A DNA stretch of 64,000 bases from Microvirga pakistanensis (GTDB taxonomy: Bacteria; Pseudomonadota; Alphaproteobacteria; Rhizobiales; Beijerinckiaceae), in assembly GCF_004458765.1 (NCBI RefSeq), contig NZ_SPJX01000710.1:124001-188000 (forward strand), given 5' to 3'. Shown here in pieces: positions 19,498 through 28,269 of the stretch. The notes under the pieces were generated by a model. The model was not told where the DNA came from and searched no databases. It worked only from the letters and a program-made list of their open reading frames with translations. Within the stretch, counting starts at the first letter, position 1; each line of letters starts with the position of its first letter. The translations under genes and the position numbers were made by a program.

Positions 19498-19866
19498 CTC
19501 TTATAAATTTCAGCGTGGGACAGAGATAACCCCTGTCTCACGCAATGCTCGCAGCTCTCTAGCTTAATGTCCGAAAAGTCCAAAGTGTCCAATCCTTTCG
19601 ATGTCTCCGCACGACCTCAAATTTCTATGAGAAAATCTCGAGGTGGCATTCACAGAAAGAGCCTACCCCCCACTCCCCCCGGTACCCCATCCCATAGGGG
19701 TATCTGACAAACTCTCAGTGAAATCGGCGGACACAAGCTAGATAAAGGTAGACTGCCTTAGAAAGGCAGAAGGTACTATTTCAATTTACCCTTATTTTAC
19801 AATTGCGTCGTCTAAAGCCGGCTTTGAATTGCATACCCCAACTTCACCTCGACTTATACCTAACCT
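19498..19866. other. 369-bp gap with no gene
   Basis: Lies between the primase-like remnant and the convergent STAND NTPase stop. It includes a C-rich run near 19665-19690. No open frame, tRNA or hairpin plus T-run could be supported. Confidence 0.5.
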
Positions 19867-22800
19867 CTAGCCGAATGGCTTATCGGCCGCACGCATTGCT
19901 TCTTCTGCTTCTGAAGGAGCAAGATCAAGGAGGCGCTCGAAAACATTGAGCGAACGGTCGCGAATGCCTGAGGAGCGATGTAAGGCTAGTACGATTGGTG
20001 TCAGATCCCTTGCTAAGTGTGGTCCACGTCCCCGCCGATCTGAAAGCGACGAACCAAAAGCCTCTACTGTTTGTTCAATGAAGTTCAGCAGCGTTTCTTC
20101 GAACTCTCCATCAAACATCAGCTGATTTAGACGCCGAGGAGTCCAATGTTCATCAACCTCTGCCAAGATCGCACGGTTCTTCGACATGGCTGTGAGCAAC
20201 TCAAGTGAGTTTTGGTCGTGTGCAAACTGCTCAACTCGGGAAAAGATGTTCGCTATCGCAGTCGCAGCGGGGCCAGATGCATTCGGAATAGCAGCGAGCA
20301 ACAAGCTATGGCTACGCTGCCTATAATCCTCATTCTGGTGATCCCATATCTCAACTGCCGAGTTCACCACGCCAGCAAGGAAGGACAATGAATGCTCATC
20401 AGAGATATTTTTGAATGAGGTTCTTACTTGCTCAGAAGTATCAGTGTCCTCTGGTCTCAGTATATAACGAACAAAGGCTATTTCACCCGCAGCCAGCGAG
20501 CCAAAGGTCCAAGAACTTTCTCTTAATGAGCGCAGTATGTATGAAAACTGATCGTCATCAAACACTCGAACAGTCGCTGCTATGAGATGGGCACCATCCG
20601 TGCTCAAGAGCAACTCTGGATACCGTTCGAACAGCGACATCATGAGCCTGGATGCTCGGGCTGGATCTGCTGCTCGCAGGCTTGCGAGTCGCCAAGTTAA
20701 CGCATCCCAAACACCAGGATCTTCATCGCGATAGAGATGCGTTTCGAGGAGATCGAGCCAGCGCTCAATAGCTGGAGGCTTCCTGGCCAGGAGCCCAATT
20801 GTAATTGCGTCTAGAATAGGAAAGTTGCCACCCGGTAGCGCCTTGCTACGGAACTGCTCATAGATGACTGATCTTTTATCAGAGTCCTTTGGTTGGTGGC
20901 TGGCTGAAAAAGCTCGTGAATGACGATTGGGCTCCGGATCAATCCATGGCTGTAGCCAGGAAGATAGTATGTCAATCCACTCGTCATCAAGTCCGCCAGC
21001 GCGCGGTGCAATCCTTTCAAGTGCCCAAGCAATATCGCGTTGGAAGTCAGGTGCCGTTCCACCATAAGGTGCTAGAGCCCTTAAGATACCGATGACCTTC
21101 TGCGGGTCACAAGTTTCAATCTGGGCCAGCTCGCGCAGCACGACGCCAATCGAGTGAATGTGTGTTCGCGGCGACAACTGCTCCAATATAGTCGTCACTC
21201 GGCTCGGATCTTTCTTCGCAAGCTCTGCTAAGGCGCTAGCTGCTTGCCTACTACCTCCTACCAGCGGCCGTGATGGATCGGGATGACCATCCGTGTCGTC
21301 AGGCAACTCATTAAATAAATTAAGGATATCGGCATCAGAGGCACGTGCCATCGCATCAGCAGACATTGGACTTCCAACATAGCCACTGTACGACTGCAGC
21401 TTGAAGGCATCTTCGGGATCTTGGATAGCGCGCTGTTCCTCCGCAATGAACCTAGAAAGCGAAGACCAGCGCTTCTCTATAGGAATCTGTGAAAGGAGTC
21501 TCAGCCGTGCGGCTCTGTTCCGTCGCAGAACGTCACGTCTGGTACTGGCGCTGCTGAAGTCAGTGACGTCGCGTAAGTTCCAATTCTTTATTGTAATTGC
21601 GAGTGAACGGAGGCTGTCTTGGTCTGCGTGCTTTGCAACTGAAAGCACCAAGAGCACTGTCTCCGCCAGTTCGTCGTTGTAAGTCCCCAGGGCGAGGCGG
21701 CGCGGGTCCTCCAGCACAAACTTCAATGCCTCAGATGGCCTGTGCTTAGCGAGAGCCGAGAATCCGAATGCGATTAGACGCTGAATGAGATCTGAGTCAG
21801 TGTTTTGATAGTGCGATACAAGCTTCAGAAACTCATCCGGCGAAGACTGCGCTAGCGCTTGCAGGCCGACCCTAGTTCCCTCAACCAAGTAAGCAGAAAA
21901 GTATGGCTTACTCGGATCGATGTTACTCTCATCGTCGTCAACCTCAGAAAGGGTCGGTGTTTTGTTTCTAAATCTCATCCTCTGGATTCGCAGAGATGTA
22001 GAAGCATCTACCCCGACCTGAGCCCAAATAGGCAGCAAGACTTCAAGGTACGGCTTTGGATCTGCCTCGATCAGGTCAGCAATACCGTGGAAGCTATGTT
22101 CAGAGGTCAGGAGATTAGAAAGGTTATAATCTACTTTCTGGTTTCGCTCCTGCTCGAACTGCCGGATGGCGCGTACGATATCTCTGTGGTCATCGGGCGC
22201 ACTCTCATCCGTATCAGTGTCATCATTTTCAATCGAGAGATCGGTTTCGTCGGGTTCATCAATGATGTCTAGGTCTTCAACCTCAATGATGATGTCATCA
22301 TCGAAATCGGCGTCTTTTGTCTCAATGCCAGCCTCTTCTCTAGCCTCAGCAGCTTTATGGTGGGCAACCTGAACCAAGCGGTTCAAGATAATTTCGAGAA
22401 GGTGCGCCGCGACGTCGTGCTCACCGCGCTTGGATCTTTCTCTGAGGACGCCTACGACGGTCCAGTCGGCTGTTTGAACTCGACTAACAACCCGAGTGAA
22501 GATTGTGTCGGCTTCGGCAGGCCAACCCTTGAGCTTCTCTAAGATCCATAGAGACGGATTGTCGAACTCGCCTCGAGTACTCCAAGCATCCATAACTATC
22601 ATTAGAACGTCGTTCGGCGCGAACTCTCCCGCAGAAGCAAGGATGGTCCACACGGGCCATGCTTCTGGAGTGTCTTTCGTTGCAAGCTCACTTATATTCT
22701 TGCGAATTTTCGGCCACCATTCCTTGCGAGCCACCAGCATTCGCAGAGCTCGCTCACGAAGGGGACGATCATTCCCGCTCAAGGTGCCTAGTACTATTGC

Positions 22801-24201
22801 TAGTTCAGAGGATGTGGGCTTCTCGGAAGCCGCAGAAAACTCAACAAGCAAGTGTTGCGAGTGGCGACGAAGTCCTTGCCATTCCCATAGCTCTAAGAGT
22901 TCCCTATTAAATCTTTCTTCATTTGCTTCCCGGAGAAAGTTCAGAGTCGAGATCGTGTCGGGCCGACCGAGAAGAGATTGCTGAAGATTACTAACTGTCT
23001 CTACAAGTGTGCTACCTCCTGTAATGAGGTGCCGCCCACGTATTGTGCTTAGCCAGCTCTGATGACGAAACATCAACTTACGCTGGTCCTCGGTTTTTGA
23101 CAAAACGCCCGCTTCGCACAGCACTTTTGATGCGGATTGTTCAGGCGCGGGTAGCTCTTCAAGGGGAATTTGGTAGTTACCGGAGACGGTGATCTTATCT
23201 GCGATTTTGTTGACTGTTTCTAAGATGGGAAGGTTGCCGTACTGGCGAGACAGATAGTTCAGCCTGCCGTCTTGAATCATTGACCAGCTGATTGCCCCCG
23301 GTGACGATCCCGTTTCACGGCAGAGTGAAACATAATCCGATAGAGCTTGGGGTATGCCCAAGGTTTCTTGGAGTTCGACAGGCACCGCAGATGCTTCGAT
23401 CCCTAGAGCTTCCAGCAGCTTCGCTACCTCACTCCAAGGAACCGGCTCTAATCTGATGATTTGGATCTCATCTGCCGGAAGGGCAGTCCTGAACCGTGCA
23501 TCATGCTGAAATTCAAAGGGCCTTACCGATGCACAGATCTTTACACCTGGCGCGGTCCTTACGCGATTGATCAGATCTGCAATGGCTCTCAATCGCCCAC
23601 CGCTGCCGTCCATAGAAGCAGAAACAGCATCTAGCTGGTCAACAAATAATAAGGTCCCGCTCAGCTTACCGTGAGCAATAATCTCTGGAACCAGCCCGTC
23701 TGGGACTGAGTACACATCCGATAGATCCCGCAGTGAGTTTGTAGAACTTGGGAGAAAATCAGCTTTGATACCAAAGACTGTGTTTCCTTTCGCACGCTCG
23801 GCATGAGCGAGTCGGGCAAGCAAAGCAGACTTACCGATCCCTGGAGGCCCAAGCACAACGATTACTTTAGCGTCCGAGGAGGCTAACTCATGCGCAACTT
23901 TTTCTAACTCCACTCGATTGAGCCAAAATCCCTCGATTGTTGACGGATATTTTAGCAAATCGAACGATGCTTGAGCGAGTTCATCAGCGGAGTGGGTAGC
24001 CTCTGTATTAGAATTGGTCCCTATAGTGCGAGATTTGTTCGTCAACAGCTCGTTCAGGTCAGAATTGACGAGGTTCGATAAATCACCATTCATAACAACA
24101 AGGTATGTTGCCTGGATGTTGGTTGAACCCTCGCCCCCAACCTGTGTTTGACTAATCTTTCTGCCGCGGAGCCGTTTGATCCACTCGACCAATCTGAACA
24201 T
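19867..24201 (-). CDS. STAND-type NTPase with N-terminal amyloid-like motif, helical-repeat sensor
   Basis: A 1444-aa protein with no N-terminal enzymatic domain. Residues 18-30 carry QTQVGGEGSTNIQ, related to a segment in the overlapping upstream miniprotein. The NTPase domain follows, with Walker A GPPGIGKS at 118-125, Walker B LLFVDQLD at 184-191 and a STAND/NACHT-like continuation. About 1100 residues of alpha-helical repeat-like sequence follow, broken by an acidic Asp/Glu-rich stretch near 624-674. This is the layout of NLR-like antiphage sensors such as Avs relatives, but without a fused effector. The 50-nt overlap with the membrane gene argues for one operon. The trigger is unknown. 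Composition is lower in GC than the neighbours. Confidence 0.75.
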   Translation of the reverse strand: MFRLVEWIKRLRGRKISQTQVGGEGSTNIQATYLVVMNGDLSNLVNSDLNELLTNKSRTIGTNSNTEATHSADELAQASFDLLKYPSTIEGFWLNRVELEKVAHELASSDAKVIVVLGPPGIGKSALLARLAHAERAKGNTVFGIKADFLPSSTNSLRDLSDVYSVPDGLVPEIIAHGKLSGTLLFVDQLDAVSASMDGSGGRLRAIADLINRVRTAPGVKICASVRPFEFQHDARFRTALPADEIQIIRLEPVPWSEVAKLLEALGIEASAVPVELQETLGIPQALSDYVSLCRETGSSPGAISWSMIQDGRLNYLSRQYGNLPILETVNKIADKITVSGNYQIPLEELPAPEQSASKVLCEAGVLSKTEDQRKLMFRHQSWLSTIRGRHLITGGSTLVETVSNLQQSLLGRPDTISTLNFLREANEERFNRELLELWEWQGLRRHSQHLLVEFSAASEKPTSSELAIVLGTLSGNDRPLRERALRMLVARKEWWPKIRKNISELATKDTPEAWPVWTILASAGEFAPNDVLMIVMDAWSTRGEFDNPSLWILEKLKGWPAEADTIFTRVVSRVQTADWTVVGVLRERSKRGEHDVAAHLLEIILNRLVQVAHHKAAEAREEAGIETKDADFDDDIIIEVEDLDIIDEPDETDLSIENDDTDTDESAPDDHRDIVRAIRQFEQERNQKVDYNLSNLLTSEHSFHGIADLIEADPKPYLEVLLPIWAQVGVDASTSLRIQRMRFRNKTPTLSEVDDDESNIDPSKPYFSAYLVEGTRVGLQALAQSSPDEFLKLVSHYQNTDSDLIQRLIAFGFSALAKHRPSEALKFVLEDPRRLALGTYNDELAETVLLVLSVAKHADQDSLRSLAITIKNWNLRDVTDFSSASTRRDVLRRNRAARLRLLSQIPIEKRWSSLSRFIAEEQRAIQDPEDAFKLQSYSGYVGSPMSADAMARASDADILNLFNELPDDTDGHPDPSRPLVGGSRQAASALAELAKKDPSRVTTILEQLSPRTHIHSIGVVLRELAQIETCDPQKVIGILRALAPYGGTAPDFQRDIAWALERIAPRAGGLDDEWIDILSSWLQPWIDPEPNRHSRAFSASHQPKDSDKRSVIYEQFRSKALPGGNFPILDAITIGLLARKPPAIERWLDLLETHLYRDEDPGVWDALTWRLASLRAADPARASRLMMSLFERYPELLLSTDGAHLIAATVRVFDDDQFSYILRSLRESSWTFGSLAAGEIAFVRYILRPEDTDTSEQVRTSFKNISDEHSLSFLAGVVNSAVEIWDHQNEDYRQRSHSLLLAAIPNASGPAATAIANIFSRVEQFAHDQNSLELLTAMSKNRAILAEVDEHWTPRRLNQLMFDGEFEETLLNFIEQTVEAFGSSLSDRRGRGPHLARDLTPIVLALHRSSGIRDRSLNVFERLLDLAPSEAEEAMRAADKPFG

Positions 24202-24385
24202 TTTTAGAGTGAGCCCCGCTCTTTTGGGTTTGTCGGATGGAATCGTCTCCAGAACTACTCTTCGAGAAGAATTTTGTCAGCAACCAGCCGACTAACAGTG
24301 CGCCAACTCCACTGAACAGCCATTCCTTGTTCTTCCATATCCAAGTCCAGATCTCTTCCACTTCAGGCTCCAAAACGAAATGCAA
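24152..24385 (-). CDS. Single-pass membrane miniprotein, candidate effector
   Basis: A 77-aa protein starting at TTG 24385. The N-terminal helix EIWTWIWKNKEWLFSGVG leads into one transmembrane segment (about residues 23-39), then a basic FFSKSS and a polar tail. The tail has QTQKSGAHSKNVQIG at 52-66, including a V-Q-I-G core like RHIM/BASS amyloid motifs. The motif aligns with QTQVGGEGSTNIQ of the NTPase (pattern QTQxxGxxSxN[VI]Q). The gene precedes and overlaps the NTPase by 50 nt in another frame. The likely role is a membrane-damaging or anchoring partner of the NTPase. That function is inferred. The start codon is uncertain because no in-frame ATG or GTG exists. Confidence 0.65.
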   Translation of the reverse strand: MHFVLEPEVEEIWTWIWKNKEWLFSGVGALLVGWLLTKFFSKSSSGDDSIRQTQKSGAHSKNVQIGRVDQTAPRQKD

Positions 24386-24602
24386 CGTTGTCCATAGAAA
24401 CGGCTCTGCCAGTTCGCCATAGCGATGATCATTACAGCGATAGCAAGCCGCTATGACTAGGTGAGCGCGTCGTCAACAATCTTGTCACATCGGGGTCACA
24501 CCAGATGATAATCAAAACAGGTTTGCACAGCTCAGCTAAAAATTCGTAAGCTGCGTAAGCAGTTGTTGTTTCTAGATTTTTTGCAGGGAGCGGAGCGACG
24601 GG
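24386..24602. other. Upstream region of the miniprotein/NTPase pair
   Basis: Should hold the leftward promoter. A perfect inverted repeat ATAGC/GCTAT with a 5-nt loop lies at 24440-24454, about 55 bp upstream of the TTG, and could be an operator. The right-end heptamer pair lies at 24483-24500. No confident -35/-10 pair was found. Confidence 0.35.
24483..24500 (+). repeat. Right paired heptamer TGTCACA/GGTCACA
   Basis: TGTCACA at 24483-24489 and GGTCACA at 24494-24500 have the same 11-bp period as the pair inside the left end. They lie about 147 bp before the right att-like repeat. Confidence 0.4.
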
Positions 24603-24666
<64 letters not shown>

Positions 24667-24837
24667 CTTCCGAGACATAAAGTCCTCCTTTCGGATCAGC
24701 AACATAGCTGATCCCGCCCGGCAGCTGCGTACCCACGCGCGTACCCGCAGTCCGTAGCCCATGGCGCTCCGGACTGCGCGTCGTTGCATTTCTCGGGGAG
24801 CGCTCAAGGGAGACAGACCCAGCGTCCTTGCTGTCAG

Positions 24838-25233
24838 TCAATCATTAGGCATCGCTTCCGAACCAGGGACAGGCACAGACCTGCCGTGCGTTGACCAATG
24901 CAGTCTCTCGCCGGCATGCCGCCGCAGATCGTGCTTCCGGTCCTGTGCCCTGATGGCGTCGGCGACAGGCGCGTACAGCGCCGACCCTTCCTCTGGCTCA
25001 GTCGGCAGCTGCACGTTCAGAACGACATCGCACTCCGCGCAGTATAAGGAGAGCATCAGGCCAGTGGTTACCCGCACTCCGTTGACAACGACGGCCAGAG
25101 GGTCCCCTCTCGGATCGCCCAGATTGAGGTATCTAGCGTTGTGATCCGGAGGGCATCTCGGACACGTCCGTTTCGGACCGGGATCGTCCGATGCCCCGTC
25201 TTGGCCGACGCGAAGTTTCGGAAAGATGGCCAT
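24838..25233 (-). CDS. Small zinc-ribbon-like hypothetical protein
   Basis: A 131-aa frame that overlaps the 3' end of the tyrosine recombinase gene by 101 nt in another frame. It has a CPRC motif near residue 24 and a CAEC motif near residue 65, a spacing consistent with a four-Cys zinc ribbon. No function is recognised. The Cys pairs and the lack of another gene between the recombinase and the tRNA-Ala remnant support it, but the overlap and weak ribosome binding site keep confidence low. Confidence 0.4.
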   Translation of the reverse strand: MAIFPKLRVGQDGASDDPGPKRTCPRCPPDHNARYLNLGDPRGDPLAVVVNGVRVTTGLMLSLYCAECDVVLNVQLPTEPEEGSALYAPVADAIRAQDRKHDLRRHAGERLHWSTHGRSVPVPGSEAMPND

Positions 25234-26758
25234 GCGGTTGCTCGCTGAGACTTAGACTCGGGATCTTGGAAATCTCCCGCAAAAGGGCGCTCACCTCAAA
25301 TTCCCCATAGCGATCCGCAACAGACCGTCTTGCGTGACCCACAAGTGCGTCGACGATGTCCGGCGCTAGCCCATGCCTCCGTCCCAAGGTTCGCATGCGA
25401 TGCCGCCAACTATGATTTGGTTGAAGACGCGGGTCTGTGATGCCTAGAGATCTGACCCACCGACCGAGTTGCTTTGTGCCCGTACCACCTCTGCGCCCGA
25501 ATTTATCTGGCCGTAGGCCCGAAAAGAGCGGCCCGGCACGGACGCTCTCGACAAACTTCAGGAAGCCTTCGTCTACCAGGGCCTGATGCAGCGGGACAGT
25601 TCGCTCTGCATTGACTGTCTTTAGCGAGCCAGCTTCGGGCACAAGGCGCATACACCAGATGTCGTCGATCCGGACGATGTCCTCACGCCGAAGCTGACAA
25701 ACCTCGGACAGGCGTGCTCCCGAGTAAGCGCACACCCAGGGCACCCAACGGCGGACCGGGTTCGGTTCCGACCGTGCGGCCGTGAGCACGACCGCTGCTT
25801 CCTGATCGCTGAAGCTTCGCTTCTGAGTGCCCGCTGCTGCCTTCACATCGACGGTGATGCGTTCGGCGGGATTGGCAGGAAGCCGGCGGTTGTCGACAGC
25901 CCAGCGCAGAACCGCCCTGACAGGTGCAATCTTGGCATCGCGGATGGTCTTGCCATGCAGACCACTCGCGATCATCTGCGCCTTCCAGCCGATGAGATCA
26001 TCCGGGGTCAGCCTTCCCGCATCGTCGTGGCCGAGAAAAGCAGTGAGCTGTTTGAAAACCCGCCGCCACTCGTAGAGCGTCTTAGGCGCAGGTTTGTTCT
26101 CGGCAGCCCACCCAGCAACTAGTTCCTCGAACGGAATCGGCTTTCTTACAGCCCTCTTCTGGATGGGGATGGGTGCCTCCGACGCGAGCGGAGGCTCGTC
26201 ATCGACCCGACCCTCAGCGTAGCTCTCCAAAGTGAGGCTGGCCCGCTGGATCGCTGCGGCGACGGCCTTCTCTAGCCTTGCCCGGCTGCGCTCGTCGACG
26301 ATCAGCCCTCGCGCCTGCAAGAGCTCGTCTGCTGTCCGCCGACACCAGTCCTCCTGGTTTCGGACTTGGATCTCATCTATGTCGAGGCGGGAAAGATAGT
26401 CTGCGGACAATAGCTGGTTGGGATCCGGCTGCTGCCACATCTGGTTGGCAATGTCGGTTCGCCAACTTTTCTGGTCCTCTGGAGTATCCCGGTAAGCGGT
26501 GAGCCACCGGGCATGGGCGAAGCTCGACAGTTCCCGGATGTCCTCAAGGGTCAAGGTTTGAGGACCTGCACGGAGGTTGGCCCACTGAGCCTCCAGCTCC
26601 GCCAGGGCTTGCAAATGGCGCGTCTTGGCTTGCGCGGGATCGCGCGTTTCTAGACTCCGGCTTACCTCAGCCTTGCCAACGATGGACACGAGGTCCTTCG
26701 GCACGCGTTTGCGGAGCCAGAAAATACCGGTTTTGGGATGCTTGAACGGACGGGACAT
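25133..26758 (-). CDS. Tyrosine recombinase / site-specific integrase
   Basis: A 541-aa integrase starting at MSRPFKHPKTGIFWLRKRVP, chosen over an upstream in-frame Met because it begins the conserved N-terminal domain. A SAM-like core-binding region lies around residues 215-300. Catalytic motifs are GARLSEVCQLR near 349, HSWRHRMR near 448 and the GHARRSVADRYG tyrosine near 484. The gene starts about 100 bp from the 3' end of tRNA-Leu(CAG) and reads away from it. That is typical of islands integrated at tRNA genes, so it may have delivered the larger island. The extreme C-terminus is Ser/Arg-rich and overlaps the zinc-ribbon frame. Confidence 0.88.
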   Translation of the reverse strand: MSRPFKHPKTGIFWLRKRVPKDLVSIVGKAEVSRSLETRDPAQAKTRHLQALAELEAQWANLRAGPQTLTLEDIRELSSFAHARWLTAYRDTPEDQKSWRTDIANQMWQQPDPNQLLSADYLSRLDIDEIQVRNQEDWCRRTADELLQARGLIVDERSRARLEKAVAAAIQRASLTLESYAEGRVDDEPPLASEAPIPIQKRAVRKPIPFEELVAGWAAENKPAPKTLYEWRRVFKQLTAFLGHDDAGRLTPDDLIGWKAQMIASGLHGKTIRDAKIAPVRAVLRWAVDNRRLPANPAERITVDVKAAAGTQKRSFSDQEAAVVLTAARSEPNPVRRWVPWVCAYSGARLSEVCQLRREDIVRIDDIWCMRLVPEAGSLKTVNAERTVPLHQALVDEGFLKFVESVRAGPLFSGLRPDKFGRRGGTGTKQLGRWVRSLGITDPRLQPNHSWRHRMRTLGRRHGLAPDIVDALVGHARRSVADRYGEFEVSALLREISKIPSLSLSEQPHGHLSETSRRPRRGIGRSRSETDVSEMPSGSQR

Positions 26759-26837
26759 CAGAAGGACCATGTGGACACCCGTGTGTAGCACTCGGGCGAC
26801 GCTAAGACTATGATCCCGCTATATTTCTTCTAACATC

Positions 26838-26856
26838 AACCACTTAAAGAGTGGTT
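26838..26856 (-). terminator. Hairpin at the 3' end of tRNA-Leu
   Basis: Stem AACCACT/AGTGGTT (7 bp, 5-nt loop) directly abuts the tRNA 3' end on the minus strand. No long U tract follows, so terminator or processing function is uncertain. Confidence 0.35.
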
Positions 26857-26940
26857 GGTGCCCAGGAGAGGACTCGAACCTCCACGGCTTTCACCACTGG
26901 TACCTGAAACCAGCGCGTCTACCAATTCCGCCACCTGGGC
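26856..26940 (-). tRNA. tRNA-Leu (anticodon CAG)
   Basis: Complete 85-nt class II tRNA read on the minus strand. The acceptor GCCCAGG pairs with CCTGGGC. The D-arm begins GGCGGAATTGGTAGACGC. The anticodon stem CTGGT/ACCAG encloses TTCAGGT (anticodon CAG). There is a long variable arm, the T-arm GGTTCGAGTCC and an encoded CCA. It is intact and probably the chromosomal integration site of the adjacent island. Confidence 0.95.
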
Positions 26941-26960
26941 ATGCCTGTTCGGCGAGGCTT

Positions 26961-26989
26961 CGTTTACGGTGCTTCTCGGGTTACGTCAA
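26961..26989 (-). promoter_or_regulatory. Likely promoter of tRNA-Leu
   Basis: On the minus strand, TTGACG (26989-26984) and TAAACG (26966-26961) are separated by 17 bp. The expected start would be about a dozen bases before the tRNA 5' end. Confidence 0.5.
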
Positions 26990-27153
26990 TCACTGAAAAT
27001 GCGTCCGATGCGCTTTCTTGGCGCAACGCCCCTTCACAGGGGGGCGGCGTTTGACTAGAGACATGGCTCAATTCACGGCCAAGTCATTGATAGGACATGT
27101 CCTTGACTGGCCTGTCCCTTGAGCGGTCAGTCCCATGTGACCAGGAGGATTTC

Positions 27154-28269
27154 ATGATCGGCGCCCTTCGCACGCCTGAGCAGCAAACTGTCACGGTCTT
27201 CGGCGGATCGGGCTTTCTCGGCCGCTACGTGGTCAGCCTCCTGGCCAAGCGCGGCTATCGCGTGCTGGTGCCCACCCGCCAGCCGCATCTCACGACCTTC
27301 CTGCCCATGGGCAAGGTCGGCCAGGTGTACCCGATCCACGCCAATATCCGCTCGCCGGACTCGATCCGGCACGCGGTGATGCGGGCCGACCATGTGGTCA
27401 ATCTCGCCGGGATCCTGCAGGAGAGCGGCCGCCAGACCTTCGAGACGGTTCACGCCGAGGCGCCCCGCCTGATCGCGGAAGCCGCCGAGAAGGCGGTGTC
27501 CTTCGTCCACGTGTCGGCTCTCGGCGCCAACGCCGATTCCGAATCGGCCTATGCCCGCTCCAAGGCCGCAGGCGAGGCCAATCTCCTGAAGGTGCGGCCG
27601 GACGCGGTGATCCTGCGCCCCTCCGTCCTGTTCGGGCCCGGCGACAACACCTTCAACCGTTTCGCGTCGCTCGCCCGCATGCTCCCCGTGCTGCCGCTGC
27701 CGGGCGCCGACACGCGTTTCCAGCCGGTTTATGCGGGCGACGTGGCCGAGGCCATCGTGCGCGCCGTGGACGGCGCGGTGAAGCCCGGCATCTACGAGCT
27801 CGGCGGTCCCGAGATCCGCAGCCTGCGTCAGATGATGGAATTCGTCTGCGAGGTCACCGAGCGCAAGCGCGCCATCGTTCCGGTGCCGAACGCGGTCGCC
27901 CGGTTCCAGGGCACGGTCATGGGCGCCCTCGACAGGCTCACCCTCGGCCTCCTGCCGGACGAGATCGTCACCACCCACGACCAGGCGATCCTGCTCGAGA
28001 CGGACAACGTCGTGTCCGAGGCCGCCATCGCCGAGGGCCGCACCCTCGAGGCGATCGGCGTGACGCCCACCACCATCGAGGCCGTCGTGCCGTCCTATCT
28101 CGTGCGCTTCCGCAAGACGGGCCAGTTCGACCTCAAGCGCAACGCCACCGCCACGACGCCGGACCTGCTGGCGCCGCGGTCAGGGGGCGCGTCGTCCGAC
28201 TTCCACCCGGAGCGGGCGTCCGGTCCGGCCGCGATCGACCCGCCGAGCGCCGTGAGGAATTCCCACTAG
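27154..28269 (+). CDS. Complex I NDUFA9-family NAD(P)-binding protein
   Basis: A 371-aa atypical short-chain dehydrogenase. The nucleotide-binding motif is FGGSGFLGRYVV near residue 16, followed by a YARSKAAGE segment. It resembles the complex I NDUFA9-like family of Alphaproteobacteria, thought to be an accessory NAD(P)H-binding subunit or assembly factor of NADH:ubiquinone oxidoreductase. The start ATG follows AGGAGG by 5 nt, better than an upstream in-frame option. It is the first core gene right of the island. Confidence 0.8.
   Translation: MIGALRTPEQQTVTVFGGSGFLGRYVVSLLAKRGYRVLVPTRQPHLTTFLPMGKVGQVYPIHANIRSPDSIRHAVMRADHVVNLAGILQESGRQTFETVHAEAPRLIAEAAEKAVSFVHVSALGANADSESAYARSKAAGEANLLKVRPDAVILRPSVLFGPGDNTFNRFASLARMLPVLPLPGADTRFQPVYAGDVAEAIVRAVDGAVKPGIYELGGPEIRSLRQMMEFVCEVTERKRAIVPVPNAVARFQGTVMGALDRLTLGLLPDEIVTTHDQAILLETDNVVSEAAIAEGRTLEAIGVTPTTIEAVVPSYLVRFRKTGQFDLKRNATATTPDLLAPRSGGASSDFHPERASGPAAIDPPSAVRNSH

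Noticed and set aside
19867..24201. Avs-type sensor with fused N-terminal nuclease
   Set aside because: The 110 residues before the P-loop contain no nuclease or TIR motif, only the short polar motif.
26855..27058. Small frame reading through tRNA-Leu in antisense
   Set aside because: The N-terminal part is the antisense translation of the tRNA, a known source of false small proteins.
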